Assembly: GCA_039881145.1 (NCBI GenBank)
Contig: JAYKKI010000087.1
Location: forward strand, 7,078,001 to 7,142,000
Length of the DNA stretch: 64,000 nt
Reading direction: 5' to 3'
From: Druceiella hillmani
Lineage: Eukaryota; Arthropoda; Insecta; Lepidoptera; Hepialidae
This document shows positions 1 to 10,480 of this stretch, piece by piece. The notes below the pieces were generated by a model. It made no database searches, had not been told where the DNA came from, and was given only the letters and a program-made list of their open reading frames with translations. Positions within the stretch are counted from its first letter, which is position 1, and each line of letters opens with the position of its first letter. A program made the position numbers and the translations under genes.

Positions 1-1189
1 AGTTTCTGTAATTATTTTTGGCAACATAAACCAATAAAGATCACATGAGAAAATAAGAACTTCCCAAAATTAATTAAATGTACTCAAACACAAGAGTTTT
101 CTACTTAATTATATTAAGTTGTTACGATCATCTCTTAAAACCATAATTCTCCACATCATGCAAGATTCAAAGTATTGCCAAGATAAATTAAACCTACCCA
201 AATACACTGGGGTTGCATTTAGTCTGTGAAGTCATTAAGGATATCTTCGGCAATATTGTCGGACTATGCACATCACGTCAAACGCGACTAAACACGAACT
301 AAACATAAACTACTTGTCGTTATAAAATTATTGTGAATACCTTTCTACTTACTAATCGCACCTAAGCGCGATGGGTAAAATAATCATCGTTTTTAAGTTT
401 TTATGACCACATATCGACCGTGTCATCATATCATCTTGATAATACAATAATATTTTATTGCCATCAGAATCATATACTCGTATACATGAAAATTTTCCTT
501 ATTAAAATTACTTTTTAATCCAATTAATAGTAGTGAAATCATACAATTTGGAGATGTAAAACTCTTATTCATGATGTAAATTATTTCATTGCAACATATT
601 CTGCATGTAACTTTCAATTACACAGATAGATTTATACCTATAATTTGAAGAAAATCTTTATCTTCCGTAAGAAAGAGCGAAACACATCGGTAGTAAGAGA
701 GCGACAAATGGATCCTTTTCTACTACTATCAGTGGATACTCAAGGTACCAGTGAATAATAGACCGTCACGACCGATCGTTTGAATTTCGCTTCTAAGTAC
801 TATAAAGGAGGAACAGCTACAATGTAGTGAAAGTTTTCTAATGTTTCAACTAGTGCTTTGAATTCGTCTTGGCTGGTAGCCGTTACATAAATGAGTCTTC
901 GCTTATTACTTGTCGTAGTTTACGGAAATATTTCAATTTCTGTAAATGATCACGAACTCTCTTGCAAAGCGAAACACGAACTCTCTTGGAATAAATTAAT
1001 TTCGTCACTCATTTCATCGCACGCTTAAAAGAATAGAAAAAGGTAAATTTACTTATTTTAATCATTTTCACTCATTTTTACAAATTTGATTGTGTAAAAA
1101 CTAAAAGAGTATATCTATTTAATATTAATGCATCAGTTTTAAAAAAATAATCTTAAAAGTTTTTTGCAACAAAAAATAGAAGCTTGAAT
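1..1189. other. AT-rich intergenic stretch, no gene seen
   Basis: No coding frame longer than about 60 residues and no recognised element. A short motif of about 14 bases containing ACGAACTCTCTTG occurs twice near 952-985. Nothing else stands out. Confidence 0.5.
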
Positions 1190-1340
1190 ATATTCGGCGT
1201 TAATTTTGTAGAAAAACATTATTCACAATTAAATGAAACTACGTGATGAAGTATTATTTCTACTTTCTTTAAGTTCTTTACCACGACATAGGTTTCGTTT
1301 TATTATCAACATCTTCAGGTGGGCTATTAGCAAAGATCTT
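1190..1340 (-). mobile_element. Solo Penelope-like terminal repeat (pLTR copy A)
   Basis: The reverse complement of this interval matches 8315-8467, the 5' terminal unit of the Penelope-like element at 8.3-10.7 kb, over about 150 bases with scattered mismatches and an indel. Reading minus-strand, it starts near AAGATCTTTGCTAATAGCCC, passes through a hammerhead-like core (1281-1322), then the AACTTAAAGAAAGTAGAAA block and the CACGTAGTTTC block, and ends at the sequence that precedes the reverse transcriptase in the larger copy. No RT sequence follows, so this is a terminal unit on its own. Such solo ends are known for Penelope-like elements. Confidence 0.8.
1281..1322 (-). ncRNA. Candidate hammerhead ribozyme, copy A
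   Basis: On the minus strand stem I CCAC/GTGG (1319-1322 with 1281-1284) encloses CUGAAGA (1312-1318), GAAA (1293-1296) and U-C (1286-1285), placing the cleavage-site C directly before the 3' stem I strand. This is the order of a type I hammerhead with a very short helix III. Helix II has drifted (weak pairing), helix III keeps about two pairs, and one extra U sits between the CUGAAGA box and helix II. Hammerheads in Penelope-like terminal repeats are established; activity of this copy is not implied. Confidence 0.5.
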
Positions 1341-1425
1341 ATAGAACTTAAAGAAAGTAGAAATAATACTACATAATATATAGGTTATAGAACTTAAAGA
1401 AAGCAAAAATAATACTAAATCAAAA
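1341..1425 (+). repeat. Two tandem fragments of the Penelope terminal repeat, opposite strand
   Basis: AGAACTTAAAGAAAGTAGAA at 1343 and AGAACTTAAAGAAAGCAAAA at 1388 are tandem plus-strand copies of the block just downstream of the ribozyme in the terminal repeat. They abut copy A, which lies on the minus strand, so the locus is an inverted arrangement of terminal-repeat pieces. Confidence 0.7.
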
Positions 1426-3519
1426 ATAAAAGTCTCATTTTAAAAAATCGTTGCTTTGATTGATTTTCCTTTATGGAATTCTATAGCATTTAATTAAAAA
1501 GAAAAGAAATGGTGGATTGGACATCGTATGATACATAAAATTAGTTCTTAGTTGCCAATTTCATCCATATAATGTAGAGTTGAAATTTTAATGAACAAAA
1601 ATTTCTTATATTGGATCATTTTGGAAATAGGTATTTTAATTCTTCTTTGTTATCAAACAATATATGAACTGTCGTACAATATTAGGTTATAATATAAGTC
1701 AAATTTATAGTAATAAGTTACAGATATAATATAGGGGTATAAAAGCGTTTATTTTTCTATATCCTTCAAGCGCGAACTAATTTTCTGCGGCGTTCCTCAA
1801 TCGTATTCATCTCCCATTTCAATTCAATGACGAGCATGGTCTCATATTCTTTTGTTCAATTGACGGGCTCAAGAATTCCATTTAAAGTTTTTGAGTAGAA
1901 TTTTATTTATTTGCATAACTTTTTTAAATAGTATTATTTTTCTTCAGTCATTGAATTTTGTTTTGTATTGTTCTTTATTTTAACTCCTCCAAGATATGAA
2001 TTTCAATATAAATGGGTCAGGGTTTAAATATAGTATTGTAATATTAAGAAATTTGGGCATTCAAGTAATGCATATGAAAATAAATATTTGATATTCAACG
2101 AAAAAAAGTTCAAAGGTATTATTTACATTCAGAAAATTGTGATTCAATTAATATTTCCATAATTATAACAAAAAGTATATATAATAGACTCAAATGTGAT
2201 ATAAAAAGAATGGAAGAATAAAGATTAGGAAAATTGTTTTCTTCGAATATTTTGCCTAAAATATGAAAATATTGATATGTTGCGTTTTGATTCTTTAGAA
2301 CAGAGTGTCGAGGACAAAACCTGCGTCATCAGAACTAGAAATAAGTATACGGTATATAAATATACGGTATAGTTTGTTCTAGGAGTATCTATAAACGGTT
2401 ACTCCATACATCCATAAATAGTTACTACGAAATTTTATTTCATATTTTGTAAAGTGAACTAACTGGTCATCTTGTGAAATATGGGAGACATGGAGGTTAT
2501 TAGGTTCATGATGGGAGAAGACACACATGCTATTAATATAAAAGGGGAGAAAATTTGGTTTTAGCTATTTCACTTAAAACAACTAATTCAGCTGATATGT
2601 AGTTTTCACAGTACAATAGTTTAAAATTCCCAGATTGCCATGAGGTGAGTTTATAACTTATATCTACTCTATTTAGGTATAATACAATTTAGTCGAACTA
2701 AAACCGGTAAAATAGACGTTCGTAAAAATTCGTGATTAACGCTGACAAAACTGTTAAAGATACTTATAAGTATGTATAGGGCAATAATAGATCTTAAAAC
2801 TTCTACGAGTAAGGACCATTAGTTTTCCTTTAAAATGTCAAAAAGGAATTTTCCATGACATTTAGGCCGATTTATTAATCGTTAATAAAATAAATTTCAC
2901 AGACATTTTAAGCATTTAGGTAGACAAAAATTGCCTTGACACCTTATAATTTGGACAAGCAGTTTAAGAGAAATTAAAACGTTTTGAAAACTAGATATTT
3001 TGATGGTGTTTGAAGCGACGTATTCGCACACAGAAGGGAGTAATTGACAGGGGAAACGGGCCTGTTTTGGATGGGAATATTACAATCGAATGATGCCAAA
3101 GCAGCTCAACCACACACAGCAGCGCCGAGTTTGGTCAATTATCCGGCGCCGTGCTTAAAAGATTTTACCTTAATCCGGAATAATTAGAGCATATTACATT
3201 AATCCTTATTTATAGATTTAAAAAGGTTTCCAAATTGATTTAATTTTATTCAAATTTATTTGTTAATTTTACAGTGCAGATTTAACTTAATGGATTAAAG
3301 AAAATTTCCCATTTAAAATTTTGTTTAAATATATATTATTTCATTACTTTGGTTCTTAGGACGCAAAGCAAAGGAATATTTTTTTTGGTAGATTGTAGTT
3401 CAATATATAATTTTTTTGAAATATCTAAGTTTATATTATAAAAGTATTTTTTTGTTGAACAATAGATTACAGTTCAATATTTATTTATGATGTTTATTTT
3501 GTCAACATCGTCTCAACCG
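1426..3519. other. AT-rich intergenic stretch, no gene seen
   Basis: No recognisable coding or element sequence. A GC-richer patch at about 3000-3165 contains GGCGCC and AGCGCCGAG but no supported promoter or exon. Confidence 0.4.
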
Positions 3520-3559
3520 AAATTTATGTTGTTCGTTGTGTAGAGATATTTCTAATACT

Positions 3560-3625
3560 GATTTCGTCTCAAGGCCAAACTTTCAATTGCAAGGTTGTAA
3601 ATTTACGCCGAGAATACTTTTAACG
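3560..3625 (+). pseudogene. Possible scrap of Helitron Pif1-type helicase
   Basis: One frame reads ISSQGQTFN followed by NLRREYF and a stop. SQGQTF followed about ten residues later by a DLRKE-like block is the helicase signature seen in the two longer Helitron copies of this window (17.09 and 21.43 kb). Only about 20 residues can be aligned and neither flank continues the match, so chance cannot be excluded. Confidence 0.3.
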
Positions 3626-3639
3626 TCTAAATATTTGTT

Positions 3640-4267
3640 ACTTATTGCGAAGAAACATTAAATCTTGAAAGAAAACTAGACATGATAATAGAAAAAAGTG
3701 TTTAAAATTTTAAAAAAGTAAGGCTATCAAAAAAAAATTTAGTGGTTTAATTTTTAAATAGGATACATGAATTATTTCATTGGTAATGATAAACTGAAAT
3801 TATTGTTGTTTTTTTTTTATAAATTAAAACGGAGGACTACGTTCACAATAAAAACAATATTTATCAAAAATCATTATCAGTGTAAAACAAAGTCGGGGCT
3901 GGCCGTTGTTCTTATATAAATCCCAGGATTTAACATTATATGAATATCAAAATTGTTGAAAAACTTCTAAATTTTTTTTTTAATTTAATTGATGGAAAAT
4001 AAAATATGAATGGCCAATATGTCTAAAATAAACGCGTCTCAACATTAAACTAGGTCAAAGCACTTCATTCGCTTTTCCTGTCCGGTTGAAACCAATGGGT
4101 AACACTGCACCAGTTTTTGTACCAGTTTGTTGTATAGTGCATAATCCCCCATACCACCTTCTAATATGTTGTTAAATCAAAATTGTTGTAGAAGTGCAAT
4201 AGGTCTTTAAGCAAAGAGAATTATATGCCCATGTTAATTTCACGTTTCTTACCGTTATATAGGGTAT
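3640..4267. other. Intergenic stretch, no gene seen
   Basis: AT-rich with poly-A/T runs. No element or gene recognised. Confidence 0.4.
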
Positions 4268-4340
4268 TGAAAATAATCATTAAATAATAGTTAATAGTAT
4301 CCGGTGAAAATAATCATTAAATAATAGTTAATAGTATCCG
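4268..4340. repeat. 37-bp tandem duplication
   Basis: The block beginning TGAAAATAATCATTAAATAA and ending TAGTATCCG occurs at 4268 and again at 4305, immediately adjacent and essentially identical, indicating a recent local duplication. Confidence 0.9.
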
Positions 4341-5449
4341 TAAGAAGCAATATTTGTAAATTGTTACAGAATAATAGAGGACATAATGATAAACACTTGC
4401 ATGTAATGTGGAAAATTAACATAAATATCCGAAATTATTACAAGTTTCTATTTGCGGAAAAGTGCTCTTTTATTAGAATGCAGCTCGTTTCCACTTAGTG
4501 TGGAAAAATGGAGTACACAAAGTTATTCATCGAACTATTTAGATAAAATATTCACAAATTTTCTCAGCCTTGTTTTTGTAGGATGTAGTTAAAAAAATTA
4601 TTGTCACCCTCATTCGTATATACTAGATCAATCAATTTAGCCCTGTTTTGCAGAAAGCGATGTTATGCCTATGAATCCCGAGTTACTGGACATGAACCAT
4701 TCTATTACGATACTGCGAGTCCATTTCTTGAAAATTTGCTAATTTATATAACCGTAATCCATGTATATTTATTTTATAAAAAATATTATATGAAACTCAA
4801 TATTAAAAATTTTACAATAATTTTTCGAGATATTGGCCATCGATGGTCTAATTTTATTTCTTATGGTTTACTCACTCACGTTTATGTTCTTATATTTTTT
4901 AAATCAAAAACTTTTTCATTTCCAACCTTGTAGGTTTTATTTACTTCCTCTTTACAAAATTGAAAATGACGAAATATAAATTTAATATTTACTCTCAGCA
5001 TGAGATAACTTTCTCCATATAGTGCCGTAAATAATAAAGTATATTTTTTATGACGCGAAACAAACGTGTAATTCATCAATTCAAAAACCTTCAAGCTAAA
5101 CAAATAGCTGTAAAGAATTTTAAGAAGAAATTATCATTATGAAATATTACTTATAAATACTTTGTATTTTTCACCACGTTTAAAGACGAAAAGAAAACAA
5201 GGTAATAAAATATTGAAATATAGAAACAAATTATTGAACATTGTTTTATGTAAGGAGATATATAAAGTTTAAGGGGACAAAAAACAAAAAAAATCACACG
5301 TTTAAGTTTCATTACATAACGGTTTGAGAATATTTGTCAAAATTTTTCAAGACTATATAATGGACCAACTCTCACCTGCGATTTTATCATCTCAAAATTA
5401 TCTTATTTATGAATCCAATTAGGCAGATATTCAAAAATTCTGTACAAAA
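4341..5449. other. Intergenic stretch with chance ORFs
   Basis: A 110-residue plus-strand frame at 4601-4933 lacks any recognisable motif, is rich in Phe, Tyr and Ile as expected of AT-rich noncoding DNA, and is treated as chance. Nothing else is seen. Confidence 0.4.
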
Positions 5450-5580
5450 TCAGTTTTTTTTTAGACCTTGGGAATATACTTCCTTCTTAGTTTTATTTTC
5501 CTTCAGTGGGAGTATAAGTATGTTTTCACCATTGCATAATCTAGACAAAGGAACATAAAATTGGCCGTGAGAAAAGTATT
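5450..5580 (-). pseudogene. Helitron Pif1-type helicase C-terminus (fragment)
   Basis: Minus-strand translation from 5576 gives FSHGQFYVPLSRLCNGENI then LILPLKENK and ends at a TGA at 5450-5452. F-SHGQ-YV-LSR is the last conserved helicase block of Helitron Rep/Hel proteins, in which the Arg of the SR pair belongs to motif VI, and a hydrophobic LIL strand normally follows. Sequence further upstream on this strand is not alignable, so only about 40 residues remain. This copy differs clearly from those at 17 and 21 kb and belongs to another subfamily. It is a fossil with no terminus visible nearby. Confidence 0.7.
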
Positions 5581-5907
5581 ATTTTTTTAAAACGTTTCCT
5601 TCGCCGAGGTAGAAGTTTTATCGGCAGGAATAATCGGGATGATCAGTCAATAAATAAAAGGGTTTACCTTCGTCTTCTAATAAAATCTAAAATGTGGGCT
5701 ACTTAGGACGAATATTTGAATTTGGACTTGAAGTTCCAGAATAAGCAAGAAAAAAACAAATAAACAAACACACATTTCCGCTTCATCATTGCTTCGCCTT
5801 TATAAAATGTAACGTAATGATAAATAGTCTAAAATAATTATAAAATATGGGTTTTCCGAAAAAAAAATTATTTTTAAAATTGACGTGCAGCTCCAGATAT
5901 TAGTATG

Positions 5908-6004
5908 AACAAAAATTTTCCGTTCTGTATATTAAATAGTTAAAATATTACACACACACACACGCACACACATGCATGCACGTGCACACACGCACACACG
6001 CCCA
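5908..6004. repeat. First copy of a direct duplication including a CA repeat
   Basis: AATTTTCCGTTCTGTATATT with the following AAATATT and a CA/CGCA tract here is repeated at about 6207-6319, roughly 299 bases downstream. The second copy carries a longer CA tract. Confidence 0.9.
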
Positions 6005-6248
6005 AAAATACTAAATAGCAAACATCTTGTTATATGATATTTTCGGGATGATTACAATCATATTAGCTAACAACATATTTAAATACATTACTATTCACTG
6101 ACTATTCAATTATTATTCATTATTTCCACATTTTGTTTCCAGACAAGGACCGACATTTTCTTGGAATTATAAATAAAATGAGTTATTTGATCTAACTATG
6201 AACAATACACAAAATTTTCCGTTCTGTATATTAAATAGTTAAAATATT

Positions 6249-6680
6249 ACACACACACACACGCACACACACACACACGCACACACATGCATGCACGTGC
6301 ACACACGCACACACGCCCACAACCACGCACGCACGCACGCACGGTTGCACGCACGCACACATGCCCGCACGCACGCACGTACAAACGAAAACACGCACGC
6401 ACGCTCGCACGCACGCTCGCATGCCATACGCACGCACGCATGCACACATGCACACATGCACGCTCGCACGCAGTCACGCACGCACGCACGCTTCCCCGCA
6501 CGCACGCACGCACACACCTTCGCCCATACGCAGGCACGCACGATCGCACGCCTCACTCACGCACGCACGCACGCACGCATGCTCGCACGCACGCAGGCAT
6601 GCACGCACACACACCCACACATACACACACACGCATGCACACACACGCACACACAAACACACAGACACAAGCACACGTGC
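6249..6680. repeat. GC-rich CA / CACG / ACGC simple repeat
   Basis: About 430 bases of interrupted ACAC, ACGC and CATG words, strikingly GC-rich for this window. Because the units are multiples of two or four bases with no T-A-A type words, several frames on both strands stay open (for example Thr-His-Ala-Arg repeats); these are artefacts. The first 70 bases duplicate the tract at 5950-6003. Confidence 0.95.
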
Positions 6681-7766
6681 AAAGAAAGTGGAAATAAAGA
6701 AGGTGGATATCTAAGAGGTACATTATTTTCATTGTTATGTCATAAAAAGGATTTTGAATTAAAATACAACCACGACACATCAAATATCATTAGTTAAATT
6801 TTTATTCTCTATATGTTAAACTAACTAGGAAGGTTAGATTTGGAAGGTTACGTCAGTGTAATTTAGGTCTTGCCAGGCTATGTTAGGTTAGAATAGATTT
6901 TGTTGAGTTATATCCGATTAGAGACTATGTTTTTCTTATAGAAAGAAAAGCGAAAATTTTGCAGCGCATTCTCTCTAAAAATATACTTTCCAAAATCAAA
7001 TTCAAATGAAAGCAAAGGATATTTTTCTAAAAACGTTTTTAGTATCTAGTGTATACTTTTTAAATAATACATATAAGTGGAAGATCAAAGCATAGCGCAG
7101 AATAGTCGATACGAAAAGAAATTTCAAAAGTCGGCGCGCGTTTTGTGTATAAAATCGTGAGTTATGCTGACAAGAAATTTCATCGAATATTAAAATAGTG
7201 AAAAATATGAATATTTACCCTGTTATAAAAATAGGAAGTAAACGATTCTGAATTCTATTCGTTTCAATTAAAGTTTTTACTTTCATAACTAAGATCAACT
7301 GGATCAAAAATAATGAGTAGGCAAGGTAAATAATTATTCTTTTAAACATTTCTGGCTCATTATCTTGTTTCAGTTTTTAAAATTATAAATTTTTTCCGCA
7401 TAAAACATATAAACCAAAAAATAACTTATGTTTGATGCATTTGGTTCAACATTAATTATGATTACGAAATTATCTTTACTTCAAGTTATTAGTTTTTAAT
7501 CTGCTTCTTCTTTCATCAATTAATGATAATGCTTTCATCTGCCAATGTACAAAATGTTATGCCTTTTATCATTACTTTTATAAATTACTGCTACAATGAA
7601 AACATATATTTGAAGTTACATTTGGAAATTTTTTGGAAATTCAAAGTTATTGGGTATTCAATTCTCCCATTTTGATAGTATAGATTGTTCAACGTAAAAA
7701 GTAATAATGTTATTACCGTACCATAAAAATCTTGACAGCTAGCACGTTGAACAGGTTTTATAACTG
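6681..7766. other. Intergenic stretch, no gene seen
   Basis: Contains several GGTTAG/TTAGG words at 6825-6890 reminiscent of the insect telomere motif but scattered and not tandem. No coding signal. Confidence 0.4.
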
Positions 7767-7886
<120 letters not shown>

Positions 7887-8314
7887 TTTTTATATCTTTG
7901 AAAAAGCACATTTTGTATTTATTATTTATAATGATTATGTTCAGCAATATGTAAAAAATAAGAAAATATATTTTGAATAAAAAGCATTTGCTGCAAAAGC
8001 TTCTATGACCATATCATTATCAGACACTTCTGATAATAATATGTTACTCATACTAGAGGATTTATTGAGAGAAGTAAAACGAGCCACACTCGATAGGTTC
8101 ACTGTCAGCTGCTGAAAAATACCCCCATAACTACGTCCCTTCTCTTTAAAAAAATCATCTGGGTTATTTTAAATGACAAAAGAACAAATTATGACAAGTT
8201 TAATGATGGATTTACTGTTAGCGATTGAGACCACCTCCACCATCATACTAGTTTTATTGCACCAACATTCAAACCACCCCCAAAGGTACAAATATTGCAA
8301 GTAGCAGAGATCTT
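7887..8314. other. Flank of the Penelope-like element, no gene seen
   Basis: Moderately GC-richer than its surroundings (8080-8300) with short CCACC/CACCCCC runs. It may be an upstream extension of the terminal repeat, but copy A at 1.2 kb stops matching at about 8315, so I place the visible boundary there. Confidence 0.3.
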
Positions 8315-8467
8315 TGCTAATAGCCCACCTGAAGATGTTGTAATACAATGAAACCTAGGTTGTGGTAAAGAACTTAAAGAAAGTACAAATAATACTACAT
8401 CACGTAGTTTCATTTAATTGTAAATAATGAATTTCTACAAAATTAACTCCAAATATACTCAATATCA
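8315..8467 (+). repeat. 5' Penelope terminal unit (copy B)
   Basis: Homologous to 1190-1340 (minus), 10476-10675 (plus) and 58070-58187 (minus). It contains the ribozyme-like core at 8325-8365, the AACTTAAAGAAAGTACAAA block and the CACGTAGTTTC block, and runs directly into RT sequence at about 8470. This places the 5' unit beside the middle of the ORF and marks an internal deletion or 5'-truncated reverse transcription. Confidence 0.85.
8325..8365 (+). ncRNA. Candidate hammerhead ribozyme, copy B
   Basis: Stem I is CCAC (8325-8328) with GTGG (8362-8365). Between them are CUGAAGA (8329-8335), a helix II TTGT/ACAA hairpin with AAU loop (8338-8348), GAAA (8350-8353), then CC-UA-GG (8354-8359) as a two- to three-pair helix III closed by A8353-U8360, and U8361 at the cleavage position. 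This fits the conserved hammerhead core CUGANGA...GAAA...UH, with one extra base between the box and helix II. The sister copies carry C at the cleavage position, the normal preference; U here is a tolerated but unusual H. Confidence 0.6.
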
Positions 8468-8472
8468 GTTTT

Positions 8473-9363
8473 ATGGTAAAATATTATAGTAATGTTACCA
8501 GAATCGCACAAATTTATATATATGGACAACCTAAAATGCATAAATCAAATATACCCATACGACCTGTTGTCTCATACACAAACGCACCCACAAAAAAATT
8601 AGCTTTTCACCTGAATAAGACCTTCAAAAATAAAACCGGGTTTGCGCCTAAATATACCATTAAAAACTCTGTTGATTTCTGTAATAAAATTAAAAATATA
8701 CATCTAACACCTAATTGTAAATTAGTATCATTCGACGTAGTAAACTTATTTTCTAATATACCACCAAAAGATTGCCTAAATATCATTTCATATATCCTAG
8801 AAGAGAAAAAGTTAAACCCCATTGAAGCATACGAAATTAGAGACCTTTTTAAATTATGCATAGACCAAAATTATTTCCTCTTCGATAAAAAATTTCAACA
8901 AGTCAATGGCCTTGCAATGGGCTCCCCTCTCAGTCCCCTTTTAGCCAAGTTATTTATGAACAATCTAGAAACCAGCCTCTTAAACAGTAAATTAGGAACC
9001 AATATATTACACTATTATAGATACGTCGATGACATCCTTATCTGCTGGAAACGTACACAGTGACAGTTAGACCAGTTTGTTAACTTTGTTAACTCCTTAC
9101 ACAATAATATCAAATTCACATTAGAAGTAGAATCCGATAATAAACTTAAATGTTTAGATATAACAATAGAACGCAAAAATAATGAACATATATTTAATAT
9201 ATTTAGAAAAGACACATTTACAGACTCCATAATTAATAGTCAATCTCAACATCCTTGGTCCCATAAGTTAGCAGCTTTCCATTCTATGATCCACAGAGCT
9301 TTAACCATCCCTCTAGAAAAACTTAATTTACATAAAGAAATAAAAACTATTAAACAAATCCAG
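8473..9363 (+). pseudogene. Penelope-like reverse transcriptase, N-terminally truncated
   Basis: The visible frame starts at ATG 8473, but this is probably not a real start: the homology begins inside the RT. Motifs in order: IYGQPKMHKS with IRPVVSY (RT motif 2 region), SFDVVNLFSNIP (motif A with the catalytic Asp), NGLAMGSPLSPLLAKLFMNN (motif B) and YRYVDDILICW (motif C, YVDD). The in-frame TGA at 9061 replaces what looks like an Arg codon; the frame then continues about 100 residues to TAA at 9364, including NKLKCLDITIERK and HPWSHKLAAFHSMIHRAL, both typical of the Penelope thumb region. Alignment continues in another frame after 9366 (YDPSIIIKLYHNKLR, SYIGIVSLKLEK), showing a frameshift at the TAA. 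The enzyme would prime cDNA synthesis at exposed DNA 3' ends; this copy cannot. Confidence 0.92.
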
Positions 9364-9365
9364 TA

Positions 9366-9599
9366 AATAATAATTATGACCCATCAATTATCATAAAACT
9401 GTACCATAATAAATTAAGAAAAATACTAATACAAGAAATATACCCAGTCGTACCAAATAATAATAATATTTACTATAAATCTATCTCATACATAGGTATA
9501 GTATCACTCAAATTAGAAAAAGTCTTAACTAATAATAAAAATATAAATAATATTACTTAATATTATTTATATTTTTAGTTAAATAGTACTTTAAATAAC
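9366..9599 (+). pseudogene. Penelope RT-endonuclease linker with palindromic insert
   Basis: From 9366 the frame reads NNYDPSIIIKLYHNK, then YIGIVSLKLEKVL, the conserved linker before the endonuclease, and is in the same frame as the GIY-YIG part. At 9536-9577 a near-perfect 20-bp inverted repeat with a two-base loop interrupts it and brings stops at 9558 and 9576. After it the frame resumes with LGKSLINNKEK. Confidence 0.8.
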
Positions 9600-9920
9600 T
9601 TGGGTAAAAGCCTTATTAATAATAAAGAAAAAATAGATAAACATAAAAAGAGTGGTATCTATAAACTTAAATGTAATGACTGTAATAGTATAAACATATG
9701 TCAAATAGGAAGTGATTTTAATACAAGATATAAAGAACACATTGCCAGCTGGCGAAATAATAAACCAGACACATCTCACTTTGCTAAACATCTCATTGAA
9801 AATAACCATCACCCCCATACTGATAATGCCCCCTATATATTACAAATAAATACAAAAGGTAATAAACTTAATATCCTAGAAACATTAGAAATAAACAGAC
9901 ATAAAAAAGATACCAAATGA
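9600..9920 (+). pseudogene. GIY-YIG endonuclease domain of Penelope-like element
   Basis: 106 residues to TGA at 9918-9920; the first codon is TTG and is simply the middle of the polyprotein, not a start. SGIYKLKCNDC carries the GIY triad element followed by a CxxC, the zinc-finger-like insertion typical of endonuclease-positive Penelope elements. FNTRYKEH is the next conserved block (the catalytic Arg helix), then SHFAKHLIENNH with conserved His, and a Glu at ILETLEI close to the expected metal-binding position. The YIG/YVG triplet is replaced by NIC (NICQIGSDF), so the second catalytic Tyr is missing. The domain would nick target DNA for insertion; this copy is expected to be inactive. Confidence 0.9.
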
Positions 9921-10475
9921 ACAACTAAATATAATATCATCATCCATACTTAATATCTTCTAGATATAATATAATTATAGAACATTGATACTACAGTACT
10001 CTGGAAATTGTTTCAGCACAAATATAATAAATAGAAGTATAATAAGAATAATAAATATAAGTATAAATAATAACAAAAAAAAATTAAATAAAAGAAATAA
10101 ATATATGAACACAAAAAACCGGAGATATGTAGATTTAGTGTATTACCTTGTCCTTACTTTTAAATACCCTTGGTTTTGAATAAATATATTACCGAGAATA
10201 ACTTCCATTTAATTTTATTACATACACAGTAAAGTTTGCATTTCCTTTTTAAATACTTTTTGTTTTTTTTTAAATTTGTTTTATTAAATACACAGTAAAG
10301 TATAACCTCACATAATAACAACAATTGTATTTATTACCCTCACTAAAATACTGGTATATTATAGAACTCTCGGAAATATAATAAAACCTATACTGCGCCC
10401 CTGCAATAAACTCACTAAATTAAGCAATGGAAAAACCCGCACAAACCAGGCTTCCGCTATTGTGTTTGAAACTAT
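9921..10475 (+). other. Penelope 3' untranslated stretch
   Basis: Very A-rich 10000-10120 with many AATAAA-like words, then two copies of ATACACAGTAAAGT (about 10224 and 10290). The 64-residue frame at 9985-10179 is low-complexity and not supported as a gene. Confidence 0.5.
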
Positions 10476-10480
10476 ATAGC

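Noticed and set aside
6231..6797. Several overlapping open frames on both strands (Thr-His-Ala-Arg or Cys-Val-Arg-Ala repeats)
   Set aside because: They are produced by the CA/ACGC simple repeat, which lacks stop words in most frames.
6825..6890. GGTTAG / TTAGG words as interstitial telomere repeat
   Set aside because: The words are scattered at irregular spacing, not a tandem array. Likewise CTAACC/CCTAATC at 55290-55325.
8607..9230. Minus-strand frames over the Penelope RT
   Set aside because: Antisense shadows of the plus-strand RT, which carries all the conserved motifs.
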